A stretch of DNA of 64,000 nt from Nitrospiraceae bacterium (GTDB lineage: Bacteria > Nitrospirota > Nitrospiria > Nitrospirales > UBA8639), in the NCBI GenBank assembly GCA_020632635.1, contig JACKFE010000005.1, positions 62,001-126,000 of the forward strand, in the 5' to 3' direction. Shown here piece by piece: positions 35,543-44,760 of the stretch (positions within the stretch are counted from its first letter, which is position 1; each line of letters starts with the position of its first letter). The notes beneath the pieces are model-generated. The model saw nothing but the letters and a program-made list of their open reading frames with translations, was not told the origin of the DNA and did no database searches. The position numbers and the translations under genes are program-made.

Positions 35543-36127
35543 TTAGACGCGAGTTAAGGTGTTCCGATCAATGTGGTGGAACACTTCGGAGCGCCCCTGA
35601 ATCTGAAGATGTGTGTCTTCCTGGTAGCTGAATTTCCATGGTTCGTGGATGCTGACGGATAGTGTATATCGAACAGTTTTGGAGGCTTGATCCAAATAAG
35701 GGTTCGAGAGAATTCCATAGACAGAAGAGCCGACTTCCGCAGCCAGATGAAATTCCTTGGCATCTGGCTCAGCCGTTCCTCCGGCATTCACTAGCACTCC
35801 ACGCGGGACCATAAAGCAGCGCATGACCTGTTTTCGCTCCGCATCCCAAAGCCAATATCCGACTTCTTCATGAAACGGGTGCTCCTGAATGAGTGGCCAG
35901 GCTATGGTGGCGTACCGAAGGCCATAGAGGACTTGGGCGCCATTTCTTACAGGTCCGATGGGTTCAAAAGTCAGTCGTTCACGGAAATGTGTTTCATGGC
36001 TACTGTCCTTGGAAGGAGCCATGTCATGACCTTTGTCGCCTTCCCAGGTTCCAACCAGGGATGCGAGAGGACCCAGATGGGCGATGATGTCGGCATCTGC
36101 AGAATGAGAACCGGAGGGTTCGATCAT
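35543..36127 (-). CDS. Nitrobindin-like heme-binding beta-barrel protein (DUF1794/FABP family)
   Basis: 194 residues. It has the GTWEGDKGHD motif and a beta-barrel pattern ending in HIDRNTLTRV, as in the heme-binding THAP4/nitrobindin (DUF1794) family. Such proteins bind ferric heme and can react with NO or peroxynitrite. No exporter signal is visible. It lies convergent with the carbonic anhydrase and upstream of the SDR, but no operon link is clear. Confidence 0.7.
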   Translation of the reverse strand: MIEPSGSHSADADIIAHLGPLASLVGTWEGDKGHDMAPSKDSSHETHFRERLTFEPIGPVRNGAQVLYGLRYATIAWPLIQEHPFHEEVGYWLWDAERKQVMRCFMVPRGVLVNAGGTAEPDAKEFHLAAEVGSSVYGILSNPYLDQASKTVRYTLSVSIHEPWKFSYQEDTHLQIQGRSEVFHHIDRNTLTRV

Positions 36128-36230
36128 GGGGGAATGCTCCTTTCAAGAAAATTGGGGCCAGAGAATCGGACAAAAGGCTGAAGGTCAATTGTCCGACTAT
36201 ATCAAAGGCCGTGAAATGTGAAAACTGTTT

Positions 36231-36923
36231 TTAACGCCACCAAATTCGCCCAGATTGCGCCAGACGATACAGGTGGACGGCTGCACCAGCCAGTTTAGGT
36301 ACGGTGTGTTGTATGGGTTTGGTCTCCAAGCAGCGTATGATGGTGGCTGCAGCCTGATCGGCGGTCATTAAGAGGGGCTTCCATGAGGCTTTCGGGAGTT
36401 TGGTGTCCACAAAGCCAAATCGAATGTTCGTGACATGAACTCCGTGTGGGCGTAGTTTCATCCCCATAGAGACCAGATAATTGCTGAATCCGGCTTTGGA
36501 GGCGGTATAAGAAGGCGCGTGAGCATTATAAAAGTCATCCGCAATACTGGAAAGTCCAATAAAATGCCCCTGGCCTTGCTCAAGCCACCCGGGAACGAGA
36601 GTGGCCAACGTTCGTACCATAGCCGTGAAATTGACTTCAATGACGAGGGCTTCCTGAGACAAGTCCGGAAGTTGTAACTCTGAACCGATGGCCGCACAGA
36701 AGATGCACGTTTCAATAGGGCCTTCCTCCACGAGGAGGGTGTTCAACACTTCCTCATACTCTGGGCTGGCAATATCTTGAACGATATGGCGGGGACCATG
36801 CGGGCCGAGGGGACTGGGACTTCGGGATAGGCCGATGACTCGTGTGCCATTTGCCACCAAGGCACGGGTGACCGCCGCGCCAATCCCATCAGAGTTGCCT
36901 ATGAGTAAGATCGAATTTTTCAT
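36231..36923 (-). CDS. Short-chain dehydrogenase/reductase (SDR) family protein
   Basis: 230 residues. The nucleotide motif GNSDGIG (TGxxxGIG variant) is followed by the catalytic Ser and Tyr-x3-Lys (YTASK) of classical SDRs. Cofactor preference is not clear. Divergent from the lipid-type operon at 37130, separated by about 200 bp, and may share a promoter region with it. ATG 36923 is my choice; the frame extends seven codons upstream (GTG 36944) and neither has a strong Shine-Dalgarno. Confidence 0.82.
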   Translation of the reverse strand: MKNSILLIGNSDGIGAAVTRALVANGTRVIGLSRSPSPLGPHGPRHIVQDIASPEYEEVLNTLLVEEGPIETCIFCAAIGSELQLPDLSQEALVIEVNFTAMVRTLATLVPGWLEQGQGHFIGLSSIADDFYNAHAPSYTASKAGFSNYLVSMGMKLRPHGVHVTNIRFGFVDTKLPKASWKPLLMTADQAAATIIRCLETKPIQHTVPKLAGAAVHLYRLAQSGRIWWR

Positions 36924-37129
36924 AAAGGAATTATAAGAGAGCACTCACCATTCAGTCTCACTGATGCATTACTCTCCAATCCTGGCATGAATGGCTTCCA
37001 ATGGGAAGTGAGCAATTTTCCTTGCCGGGACTTTGCTTTACAATTGTCTGTGATGGACAATCGTCAAGCGACACCGGTGCTCTAATGATTTGTGAGTCTT
37101 CCTGCCCGGTAATATGGGGAAAAAACGTG

Positions 37130-37606
37130 ATGTCCGAGGAGAGGCGATCATGGACTAGTCAGGGATATGCCTGGATCTTATTCGGCTTGACTGGGCTTTT
37201 TGTTCTCCGAGTGATAGGGCAAGGTATTCAGGCCTGGCACCCGGTGGCATTTCTTCCCTCCTTTGAGCACTGGCACAGTGGAGCCTTCCCCTATCCCTTG
37301 TTGCTCACTTTCCAACTGGTCATTGTAGGATGGTGCCTGTGGGTTGTCTGGAGTCTCATGAGAGGCCTGATGGTGCCTTCGCGAAAAGTGGGGAAGACCT
37401 TATTGTGGCTGGGAGGATTCTACGGCATGGTCATGCTGATCCGATTGGTGGTGGGGTTGACTATCGCCCCCGATCATGTTTGGTTTGGAGCCAGACTGCC
37501 GACGGTATTCCATTTTGTGCTGGCCACGTTTTTGTGGGTATATGGCAGGTGTCATTTGTCTCAGTATAGTCCCAACACGTCCATTCCGAAAAAAGAACTG
37601 GGATGA
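37130..37606 (+). CDS. Small four-helix membrane protein of unknown function
   Basis: 158 residues with four predicted membrane helices (about 12-28, 51-71, 83-103, 115-135). No family recognised. It starts the lipid-like operon: its TGA overlaps the ATG of the next gene (ATGA), which is strong evidence of co-translation. The ATG at 37130 is preferred over upstream frames because it opens the hydrophobic protein directly. Confidence 0.6.
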   Translation: MSEERRSWTSQGYAWILFGLTGLFVLRVIGQGIQAWHPVAFLPSFEHWHSGAFPYPLLLTFQLVIVGWCLWVVWSLMRGLMVPSRKVGKTLLWLGGFYGMVMLIRLVVGLTIAPDHVWFGARLPTVFHFVLATFLWVYGRCHLSQYSPNTSIPKKELG

Positions 37607-38487
37607 AAGTCTTGATTCGTTATGGGGCCTATCCGATCGTACTCACTCTTGGGGTTCTGGGACATCTGTGGTGCTTGCGGATGGGCCTATCCCTGCCAGT
37701 GGCGACCTATATTCCTATTGTGCTCGGAGCGCTTCTGATCATGGGATTTGAGTGGATGGCTCCCTTTCGGTGTTCCTGGGGGCCGGATATGGCTGCACTG
37801 AGACAGGATGCCATATTTATGGTAGTGGTACAAGGAATGTTGCCTCTGTTCTTGTCGTTTGCGGTGTCACTCACCTTGTTGGAGGGGCTGCATCTGCAGG
37901 GTGAGATGGGCTGGAGTCTGTGGCCTCATTATTGGCCGGTGGTCGCTCAGATGGGGTTGATGATGGTATTGGCCGATGGATTACGATATGGGCTACATCG
38001 TGTGGCGCATGAGTGGAGGCCGCTCTGGCGATTTCATGCGGTCCATCATTCCCCACATATTCTCTATTGGCTTAATGTCGGACGATTTCATCCCGTTGAT
38101 AAAGGGGTGCAATTTCTCTTCGATTCGCTACCCTTTCTGATTCTGGGCATAGGGGAGGAGGTATTGGCCTTCTATATGGTGTGTTATGCGCTGAATGGAT
38201 TTTTTCAACATTGTAACATTGATGTGCGGCTGGGTTGGCTGAACTATGTCATCAGTGGCCCTGAACTCCACCGGTGGCATCATTCTAAGTGGCCAGAGGA
38301 GTCCAATCACAATTATGGAAATAATCTCATTGTCTGGGATCTTGTTTTTGGTACATGGTATCTTCCCCAGGGTCGGATGGTTGAGGAGTTGGGGCTGATC
38401 AATCGGGCATATCCAATGACGTTCTTCGAGCAAGTTGCTGTCCCATGTACTTCCGAAGCCGAACCGCAGACAACCGTGGGCTTATGA
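37603..38487 (+). CDS. Fatty-acid-hydroxylase / sterol-desaturase family membrane protein
   Basis: 294 residues, multi-spanning. The diiron histidine clusters of the fatty acid hydroxylase superfamily are visible: HRVAH, then HAVHHS, HPVD, and HRWHHS with a final HNYGN. Members oxidise lipids or sterols at C-H bonds near the membrane. The start and stop codons both overlap neighbours (ATGA), fixing it inside a coupled operon with a GH3-type enzyme. Which lipid it uses is unknown. Confidence 0.85.
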   Translation: MKVLIRYGAYPIVLTLGVLGHLWCLRMGLSLPVATYIPIVLGALLIMGFEWMAPFRCSWGPDMAALRQDAIFMVVVQGMLPLFLSFAVSLTLLEGLHLQGEMGWSLWPHYWPVVAQMGLMMVLADGLRYGLHRVAHEWRPLWRFHAVHHSPHILYWLNVGRFHPVDKGVQFLFDSLPFLILGIGEEVLAFYMVCYALNGFFQHCNIDVRLGWLNYVISGPELHRWHHSKWPEESNHNYGNNLIVWDLVFGTWYLPQGRMVEELGLINRAYPMTFFEQVAVPCTSEAEPQTTVGL

Positions 38488-40121
38488 TTCCTCATTCTTT
38501 ACAAAATGCGCGTATCCGTGCCGAAATGATTCTTGCCGGGCGCCGTTGTTGGAATCCTTTTATGGAGCAGTTGCAGCGGCCAAGAGAGGTGCAGGCGAAG
38601 GTATTGCACGATATCTTGGCTATGCAGGCCACCACGGGATTTGGCCGGGCTCATCGATTTGTGAAGTTGCGCGGATATCACGACTTTCGGTTGGCTATTC
38701 CCATTCAGACATATGAAGATCTGCGTTTGGACATCGAGGATCAGGAAGAATTCAAAGAGCCTCGACTGAACTCCGAGCAGCCGGAAACGTATGCCCTCAC
38801 GAGTGGGACCACCGGAAAGCCCAAGTTGATTCCCATTCTGAATCGAACGCGCGAGGGCTTGCGGCATTTTCAACGCCTCAGTACCTATGCACAGTTTGAA
38901 GCCGTACGTGGGCTCTTCGACGGCAAGATGTTGGTCATTGCCGGACCCGAAGTTGAGGGGTATTTGGAAACCGGGACGAGTTATGGCTCAATGTCGGGAT
39001 TCTTGACGGCCGCCTTGCCGGGGGCACTTCAGCAGAAACTCTGCATTCCAGACGCTCTGTATGAAATCGACGATTATCAACGGAAATATTTTTATCTAGC
39101 GGCATGCGCTTTGGCGGAACCCCATGTGTCGGTAGTGGCCTCGGCGAATCCCGCCACATTTTTGAAGCTGTTGGATATTGGCCGCCAACACTTTTCTCAT
39201 GTAGTAGAACTCCTGTCATCACACGCTTCAGGGCAGGCAGAGGGCCCTCTCCCTGTTCCTTCGAAGAGGCGGCTTCGTCAATTACAGGAAATGGTTGGTC
39301 ATGAAGACCAGGTCAGCATTCAAAACCTGTGGCCAGATTTGAAAGGAGTGGTGACATGGATGGGAGGGAGTGGCAGCGTGGGAATTCCCTCCTTGCGAGC
39401 CAAGTTGTCCCCACAGACGGCGTTGATTGAAATGGGCTATTTATCAAGTGAATGCGTGGGAAGTGTCAATGTGGATCCCCGCACGAATCGCTGTGTGCCG
39501 ATGATTCAGGAGACGTTTTTTGAATTCGTGCCTCAGTCGGATTGGGATGCCGAACGGCCGTATGCGGTCACGGTTGAGCAATTGGAAGAAGGGCAAAAGT
39601 ATTATGTCGTCGTTACCACCGCCAATGGTCTCTATCGATACTTCATGAATGATTTGGTAGAGGTCACGGGGCGATTTCATCAGACCCCAACCATTGCGTT
39701 TGTTCAAAAGGGCAAGGGTGTGACGAATATGACCGGTGAAAAGCTCTACGAGTATCATGTGACAGAGGCCATGGCGGCCCTTCAACGCCGTTATCGGATT
39801 CACGTGGAATTTTACGTCATGCTGGCCGATCCTCAGGCACGGCACTATACCCTGTATCTGGAACATCCTTCGCTAGATGCGTTTGCGGGGTATCATATAG
39901 AAACTGCCTTGTCTCAAATGAATGCAGAGTTTCAGAAAAAACGAGAAAGTGGGCGGTTGGAACCCTTGAAAATTGTCAACCTGCAGCCAGGAACGGCTGA
40001 GGCTTATAAGGCGCATTGTCTCCAGCAGGGGCAGCGTGAGGCTCAATTAAAAATTCTCAAATTGCAATATGCCAAAGATTGTTCGTTTAATTTTCTGAAA
40101 TATGTCAGAACCTCACCCTAA
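38484..40121 (+). CDS. GH3-family acyl-acid amido synthetase-like enzyme
   Basis: 545 residues, the normal length of the GH3 family. It carries the adenylation motif TSGTTGKPKLIP near 108-120, a central YLSSECVGS-type block and the YRYFMNDLVEV segment as in GH3 enzymes. Plant GH3 proteins adenylate a carboxylic acid and conjugate it to an amino acid; bacterial members are little characterised. The ATG at 38484 overlaps the upstream stop (ATGA); its stop TAA overlaps the next ATG (TAATG). It is therefore the third gene of a coupled operon. Substrates are inference. Confidence 0.85.
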   Translation: MIPHSLQNARIRAEMILAGRRCWNPFMEQLQRPREVQAKVLHDILAMQATTGFGRAHRFVKLRGYHDFRLAIPIQTYEDLRLDIEDQEEFKEPRLNSEQPETYALTSGTTGKPKLIPILNRTREGLRHFQRLSTYAQFEAVRGLFDGKMLVIAGPEVEGYLETGTSYGSMSGFLTAALPGALQQKLCIPDALYEIDDYQRKYFYLAACALAEPHVSVVASANPATFLKLLDIGRQHFSHVVELLSSHASGQAEGPLPVPSKRRLRQLQEMVGHEDQVSIQNLWPDLKGVVTWMGGSGSVGIPSLRAKLSPQTALIEMGYLSSECVGSVNVDPRTNRCVPMIQETFFEFVPQSDWDAERPYAVTVEQLEEGQKYYVVVTTANGLYRYFMNDLVEVTGRFHQTPTIAFVQKGKGVTNMTGEKLYEYHVTEAMAALQRRYRIHVEFYVMLADPQARHYTLYLEHPSLDAFAGYHIETALSQMNAEFQKKRESGRLEPLKIVNLQPGTAEAYKAHCLQQGQREAQLKILKLQYAKDCSFNFLKYVRTSP

Positions 40122-41224
40122 TGTCCCGTCTTCTTCTCACTCAACGCCTGTTACACATTCCGTTTAAACAGGTGTTTGTCCATGCCACAGCCAGTCGGAA
40201 GTGTACGGAGACTCTTCTTGTGATCGCCAAGACGGCCCGGGGTCTCATGGGAGTGGGGGAGGGGTGCCCCCGCTCATACGTGACGGGGGAGACCTTAGAA
40301 ACGGTTCATGCCTTTTTTGAATCGCAGTTCCGATCCTGGGAGGAATGGCGAGGGGTGGAAGATTTGCGTGGGTGGATGGTTGCCCATCATACCCTGATTA
40401 ATTCGAATCCTGCCGCCTGGTGCGCGGGAGAATTGGCCCTGCTGGATGTCTGGGCAAAAGAATCGAACCAGACCATCGAAGGGCTGCTGGGCCTAACCGA
40501 GTTAGACCGTACGTTTCGGTATTCAGCCGTGTTAGGAGCCGAGAACATGGTCGCCTTTCAAAGCCAAGTGCGGCAATTTTCGAAGCGGGGCTTTACAGAT
40601 TTTAAAGTGAAAATTTCAGGCCGTCGTGATGAGGACCGTGCCAAAATCCATTGTCTTCAAGAAATGGGCTTAGAAAATCTGCGTATTCGGTTGGATGCCA
40701 ATAATTTGTGGAACCGGGTAGACGAGGCTACCTCCTATCTTCAGGCTTTGGACTATCCGTTTTGGGCTATTGAAGAGCCTCTTCAGAGGGGAGACTATGC
40801 TGGCTGTCGAGAGATCATCAGCCGCTTGGGTTGTCCGATTATCCTGGATGAGAGCTTTTTGCGCCAAGAACACTTTGATATGGTCAACACTGATCCCAAT
40901 AAGTGGATTCTCAATCTTCGTATTTCAAAAATGGGTGGAATCCTACGCTCTTTGGCTGTGGCACGGCAGGCCAAAGACCTAGGCATTCCTCTTATTATTG
41001 GAGCGCAAGTTGGGGAAACCAGTATTTTGACTCGCGCGGCTCTTTGTGTGGCCAACCAATGCCGCGATATCCTTATCGCTCAAGAGGGTGCCTTCGGCAC
41101 CTATTTGCTCGAGCGGGATCTTACCGATTCGCCTCTCATGTTTGGGGAGGGTGGCTTCTTGGATCCCGCGCCGATCATTGGATTGCCTGGATTGGGGATA
41201 GCCACGAACTCTCTGGGAATGTAG
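40121..41224 (+). CDS. Enolase-superfamily enzyme (muconate lactonizing / dipeptide epimerase type)
   Basis: 367 residues. The full catalytic set of the MLE subgroup can be read: KVK (Lys162, Lys164), the metal ligands Asp192, Glu218/219 and Asp243 (in LDAN, IEEP and LDES), and Lys270 in RISKMGG. Enzymes of this subgroup abstract an alpha-proton from a carboxylate: dipeptide epimerases, N-acyl-amino-acid racemases and o-succinylbenzoate synthases share it. Its ATG overlaps the stop of the GH3 gene, so the substrate is likely an acid or amide made by the operon. Confidence 0.83.
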   Translation: MSRLLLTQRLLHIPFKQVFVHATASRKCTETLLVIAKTARGLMGVGEGCPRSYVTGETLETVHAFFESQFRSWEEWRGVEDLRGWMVAHHTLINSNPAAWCAGELALLDVWAKESNQTIEGLLGLTELDRTFRYSAVLGAENMVAFQSQVRQFSKRGFTDFKVKISGRRDEDRAKIHCLQEMGLENLRIRLDANNLWNRVDEATSYLQALDYPFWAIEEPLQRGDYAGCREIISRLGCPIILDESFLRQEHFDMVNTDPNKWILNLRISKMGGILRSLAVARQAKDLGIPLIIGAQVGETSILTRAALCVANQCRDILIAQEGAFGTYLLERDLTDSPLMFGEGGFLDPAPIIGLPGLGIATNSLGM

Positions 41225-41502
41225 TGTTCAAACTCAGTGGGCGATTGATCGTTCGAACAGGTTCTTACGTTTCTAGCCGCGCGCGAGAGCTGTACCAATC
41301 CGCTTTTCTCCCTTTTGGTAAAGAGACCTCCGGTTCAACCGTGGGACTGTATGAGAACCCAATCAAAAAAATCCGTTTACTGGAGAGATATCTCGTCGTC
41401 AAAGAAGGTGAGGCGCACAGTAAGTCTAATCACGGTATGGCCGTAATAAGTCCGTAGTCGTCAGTCATACTCTGCCAATCCATTCTTTAAAAGGATTTCA
41501 AC

Positions 41503-41736
41503 ATGAGCAAAGTTCTTGGAACGATGGTCATAGGATTCGTGTTGGCGACGGTGATAGGCAGTCCAGCCCTTGCCCGCAACGGGGAAGGGGCTCCCAGGCA
41601 GGAGGACCGACGAATTGATCGTCAAGCCGATCGGCAATCGGATCGAAGGCCAGATCGACAAACCGACCGTCAAGGGCATCGGCAGGCGGATCGCCGTGCC
41701 GACCGTCAGGCTCATCAGGGGGCTGGTCACCGATAA
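41503..41736 (+). CDS. Small secreted protein with Asp-Arg-Gln repeats
   Basis: 77 residues: a signal peptide of about 24 residues (cleavage after ALA) followed by repeats of four residues of the form x-Asp-Arg-Gln/Arg (IDRQ, ADRQ, SDRR, PDRQ, TDRQ and variants). The DNA has a matching 12-bp period, so nearby frames are also open. No known family. A low-complexity periplasmic protein; a binding or structural role is plausible but unsupported. Confidence 0.55.
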   Translation: MSKVLGTMVIGFVLATVIGSPALARNGEGAPRQEDRRIDRQADRQSDRRPDRQTDRQGHRQADRRADRQAHQGAGHR

Positions 41737-42136
41737 ATTACGTGTCTTGCCTTGCCCTCTTCCGGGCGTTGGACGGGATGATTTGGGTTGGGGAGCATGC
41801 CTGGCCCAAATCGTCTCTGTCCATTTCAACTGCGTAATCTGCACAATAGGGTGGAAGGAGGCGCCTTTTCATAAGGCACAAGGGAATCTTGCCTTCTTGT
41901 CATTAGATGAGGATCCTGGCAGGACATAGAGTTGGCTGGAAGATCTCTCAACTGCTCATTCCTCCTTACATGTGTCATTCACCAGCTGAAATGTTCTCTT
42001 GATTTCGATTAGTTTGCCTGAGCCTTTACTCAGGGTCTTATAGTTTCATGAATACCATTATGGATCCCTGTACATTTTCTTGGGGGTTGGCTAGGATGGC
42101 TTCGTTTGTCTTTCCGCATCTTCAAGGCCCTGGTGG
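41737..42136. other. Gene-free intergenic stretch
   Basis: No supported gene. It follows the repeat gene and precedes the TIR gene. The open frames spanning the repeat are explained by the 12-bp codon period and are not counted. No clear promoter or terminator could be fixed. Confidence 0.4.
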
Positions 42137-42625
42137 ATGAAAAAGAAGATTACAGTATTTGTCTCCTATGCCCGAGCCAATCGGGATCTGGCGACCCGAT
42201 TTTTGAAAGCATTTCAAGAGCAAACGCGGCCTTCAAGACGCTACCAGTATGATTTCTGGCAAGATCAGAATATTTTGGTCGGGGAGAAATGGCATGAAGA
42301 AATTCAACATGCGGTGAAGCAATGCGATGTCGGATTAGTCTTGGTCAGCCCGGCATTCCTCGGCTCACAGTATATTCAAGCACAGGAACTCCCTGGGTTG
42401 CTAAAAGATAAACACAGACTCGTCATTCCGGTCCTTCTGCAGCCAATCGATCTAGATCGGCATGATTTGAAGGGTTTGCAACGGTCACAGATTTTCAGGT
42501 TGGACCGGGTCCGCTTTGCCGCTCCAAAGGCGTATGGGGAATGTTCCAGCCGCCAGCGTGATCAATTTGCGTTGGAGCTATTCCGCCAAGTTGAAACTCG
42601 TTTAGATAATAAACTGACGAAATAG
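42137..42625 (+). CDS. TIR-domain protein
   Basis: 162 residues, a stand-alone TIR domain. The box 1-like FVSYARANRD, the WQDQ...W.EEIQ...C box with LVLVSPAFLGS, and the ELPGLL segment with a candidate catalytic Glu fit the fold. Bacterial TIRs often hydrolyse NAD or signal in immunity; the catalytic residue here has not been confirmed by alignment. No other domain is fused. The next gene starts 14 bp downstream and encodes a DUF2130 protein, so a two-gene unit is likely. Confidence 0.85.
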   Translation: MKKKITVFVSYARANRDLATRFLKAFQEQTRPSRRYQYDFWQDQNILVGEKWHEEIQHAVKQCDVGLVLVSPAFLGSQYIQAQELPGLLKDKHRLVIPVLLQPIDLDRHDLKGLQRSQIFRLDRVRFAAPKAYGECSSRQRDQFALELFRQVETRLDNKLTK

Positions 42626-42639
42626 GAAAGTTTTTACCC

Positions 42640-43926
42640 ATGACTGAACCAACGGTTATCTGTCCCAACTGTCAACTGGAGATTAAGCTGACAGAGTCTC
42701 TGGCTGCGCCGCTCCTCCAAGCCACCAAACGGGAGTTTGAACAGCGGCTCGCACAGAAAGAGGCCGAAGCAGCCAAGCGCGAAGCCGCCATCCGTGAACG
42801 AGAGGCCGCTTTGGCCAAGGCCAAAGCCACCTTGGACGAGCAGGTAGCCGAAAAGTTGCAGCAACAACGAGCGGCCATTGCCGCCGAGGAAGCCAGGAAG
42901 GCTAAGTTGGCACTTTCCAATGACCTGGAGCAAAAATCCAAAGAGTTGCTTGAGGTCCAAACCATTCTGAAGCAGAAGGACGAGAAACTTGCGGAGGCTC
43001 AGAAGGTTCAAGCCGAATTACTCCGCAAGCAGCGAGAATTGGACGATGCCAAACGGGAGTTGGACTTGACCATCGAAAAACGGGTACAGGAGGGTTTGGC
43101 CGTCACCCGAGAACAGGCCAGGAAAGAAGCGGAAGATGTCCTCAAGTTCAAGGTGATGGAAAAAGAGCAAACCATTGCCGGTATGCAAAAACAAATTGAA
43201 GAACTGAAACGGCGGGCTGAACAGGGTTCCCAGCAACTGCAGGGAGAAGTGCAGGAGCTGGAGTTGGAAACCATGTTGGCGGTCAAATTCCCCTTGGATC
43301 AGATTCAGCCCGTGCCGAAAGGCGAATTCGGAGGGGATGTTTTGCATCGAGTGGCCGGTCCATTCGGCCAACTTTGTGGAACCATCCTATGGGAATCGAA
43401 GCGCACGAAAAATTGGAGCGATGGCTGGCTGGTCAAATTGCGTGAAGATCAACGTCAGGCCAAAGCGGAACTGGCCGCTCTTGTCAGTCAGGCTTTGCCC
43501 AAAGATGTGGAGACGTTTGATCTGATCGAGGGGGTGTGGGTGGTGCACCCGAAGGCCGCCATTCCGGTCGCAATGGCTTTGCGGCAAAGCCTGATGGAAG
43601 TGGCTGCCGCGCGCAAGGCGAGTGAAGGGCAACAATCCAAAATGGAAATGGTGTATGACTATCTAATGGGGCCACGTTTTCGACAACGCGTACAGGCGAT
43701 TGTTGAGGCATTTTCCACCATGCAGGAAGATTTAGAGAAAGAACGCAAAGCCATCATGAAGCAGTGGGCCAAACGCGAAGAGCAAATCGGGCGGGTGATG
43801 CAAGCCACTGTCGGGATGTATGGCGATTTGCAAGGCATTGCTGGAAAAACGTTACAAGAGATTGAAGGCCTCGAATTCCCGGCCTTGGATATGCCTGCTA
43901 CAAAATCGTCATCGAACGAGTCTTAA
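42640..43926 (+). CDS. DUF2130-family coiled-coil protein with PD-(D/E)XK-like domain
   Basis: 428 residues. An N-terminal CPNC zinc-ribbon-like pair (Cys8, Cys11) leads into a long Lys/Glu-rich coiled coil (about 25-205). The DUF2130 core follows, with LELETML (Glu210), Asp233, Glu252-x-Lys254 (WESK) and a strongly basic KNW segment. The D-x(n)-E-x-K pattern fits a PD-(D/E)XK nuclease-type fold. The family is otherwise uncharacterised. The TIR gene lies 14 bp upstream, so a defence role is possible but unproven. Confidence 0.75.
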   Translation: MTEPTVICPNCQLEIKLTESLAAPLLQATKREFEQRLAQKEAEAAKREAAIREREAALAKAKATLDEQVAEKLQQQRAAIAAEEARKAKLALSNDLEQKSKELLEVQTILKQKDEKLAEAQKVQAELLRKQRELDDAKRELDLTIEKRVQEGLAVTREQARKEAEDVLKFKVMEKEQTIAGMQKQIEELKRRAEQGSQQLQGEVQELELETMLAVKFPLDQIQPVPKGEFGGDVLHRVAGPFGQLCGTILWESKRTKNWSDGWLVKLREDQRQAKAELAALVSQALPKDVETFDLIEGVWVVHPKAAIPVAMALRQSLMEVAAARKASEGQQSKMEMVYDYLMGPRFRQRVQAIVEAFSTMQEDLEKERKAIMKQWAKREEQIGRVMQATVGMYGDLQGIAGKTLQEIEGLEFPALDMPATKSSSNES

Positions 43927-43939
43927 TCCGGTCATACCT

Positions 43940-43971
43940 CATCCGCCTTTTTGTGTGGGTGAAGGCGGATG
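43940..43971 (+). other. Stem-loop after the DUF2130 gene
   Basis: CATCCGCCTT (43940-43949) and AAGGCGGATG (43962-43971) form a perfect 10-bp stem with a 12-base loop just after the gene. No T-run follows the stem, so it is not a canonical intrinsic terminator. A second perfect stem CTGTAGC/GCTACAG with a five-base loop lies at 44033-44051. Either may mark transcript ends. Confidence 0.45.
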
Positions 43972-44196
43972 ACTGAGTACCCAACCCTCCTCTCCTGTTG
44001 TAGCACTCTGCGCCATAACGATTCCCTCTAATCTGTAGCGATTAGCTACAGGCTTCACAGTTTTTCAAAAAACTCTGAGAAAATTATGAATCTTATTCCT
44101 GGCATGGGATTTGGAAGTAAATGCTGAAGAGGGAATAAGTACAGTGTCATGTGAATGTATTGAGAGAACGGCCGATCAACAAAGGAGTCTGTCCAT

Positions 44197-44658
44197 ATGC
44201 AGCTCATCGCGCGAACGATTCTGCTCCTAGGTGTAGGAAGCGGAGCGGCTCTGTTTTCAGCGGTTTTGGCAACCGCCGGTGGTCCCGGTGATTTGACTCC
44301 TCGTGTTCCACCTGAACGCCTTCAAGAAGCGCAATCCTTGCACAATCCGTTCACCCCATCTGCTGATTTGGTGGCGAAAGGGAAAAAGATTTATGAAGGC
44401 AAGGCGTACTGTTCGGCCTGTCATGGCCTCGAAGGAGCCGGCGGAAGCAGTGGAGGGCGGATCAGTCCGCCAGGGTCCGAGCCGCCTACAAATTTTGCCG
44501 ATGCGGCTTGGCAAGCCGCTCGTACAGATGGCGAACTCTTTTGGATTCTGAAACATGGCAGCCATGGAACTGATATGGCGCCGTATTTGCCGCTGTACAT
44601 ATCGGAAGAGGATGCCTGGGCAGTGGTGATCTATCTCCGCACGTTTGGTGGAACTTAA
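44197..44658 (+). CDS. Exported c-type cytochrome (class I-like)
   Basis: 153 residues with a signal peptide. The single heme motif CSACH (Cys72, Cys75, His76) is followed by a Gly-rich loop and Met in GTDMAP as the likely sixth ligand. It should be periplasmic and carry electrons. AAAGGAG precedes the ATG. It opens a set of four cytochrome genes on the same strand; together with the three small neighbours it recalls the c-heme equipment of nitrite-oxidising Nitrospira. Confidence 0.85.
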   Translation: MQLIARTILLLGVGSGAALFSAVLATAGGPGDLTPRVPPERLQEAQSLHNPFTPSADLVAKGKKIYEGKAYCSACHGLEGAGGSSGGRISPPGSEPPTNFADAAWQAARTDGELFWILKHGSHGTDMAPYLPLYISEEDAWAVVIYLRTFGGT

Positions 44659-44760
44659 AGATGGAGTGGGGACTATGAGTATGAGAGAGTGTGAATGACC
44701 AACGGGCCTTCAGTCCGACAGAGGCTGATGACAATATTTTGCAAAACAAGTGAGGATGCC

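Noticed and set aside
41461..41844. Minus-strand gene of 127 residues over the DRQ repeat region
   Set aside because: The 12-bp repeat period keeps several frames open; the plus-strand frame has the signal peptide.
42634..43011. Minus-strand gene within the DUF2130 gene
   Set aside because: It is antisense to a coding coiled coil with clear domain matches, and the Leu/Phe bias comes from the Lys/Glu codons.
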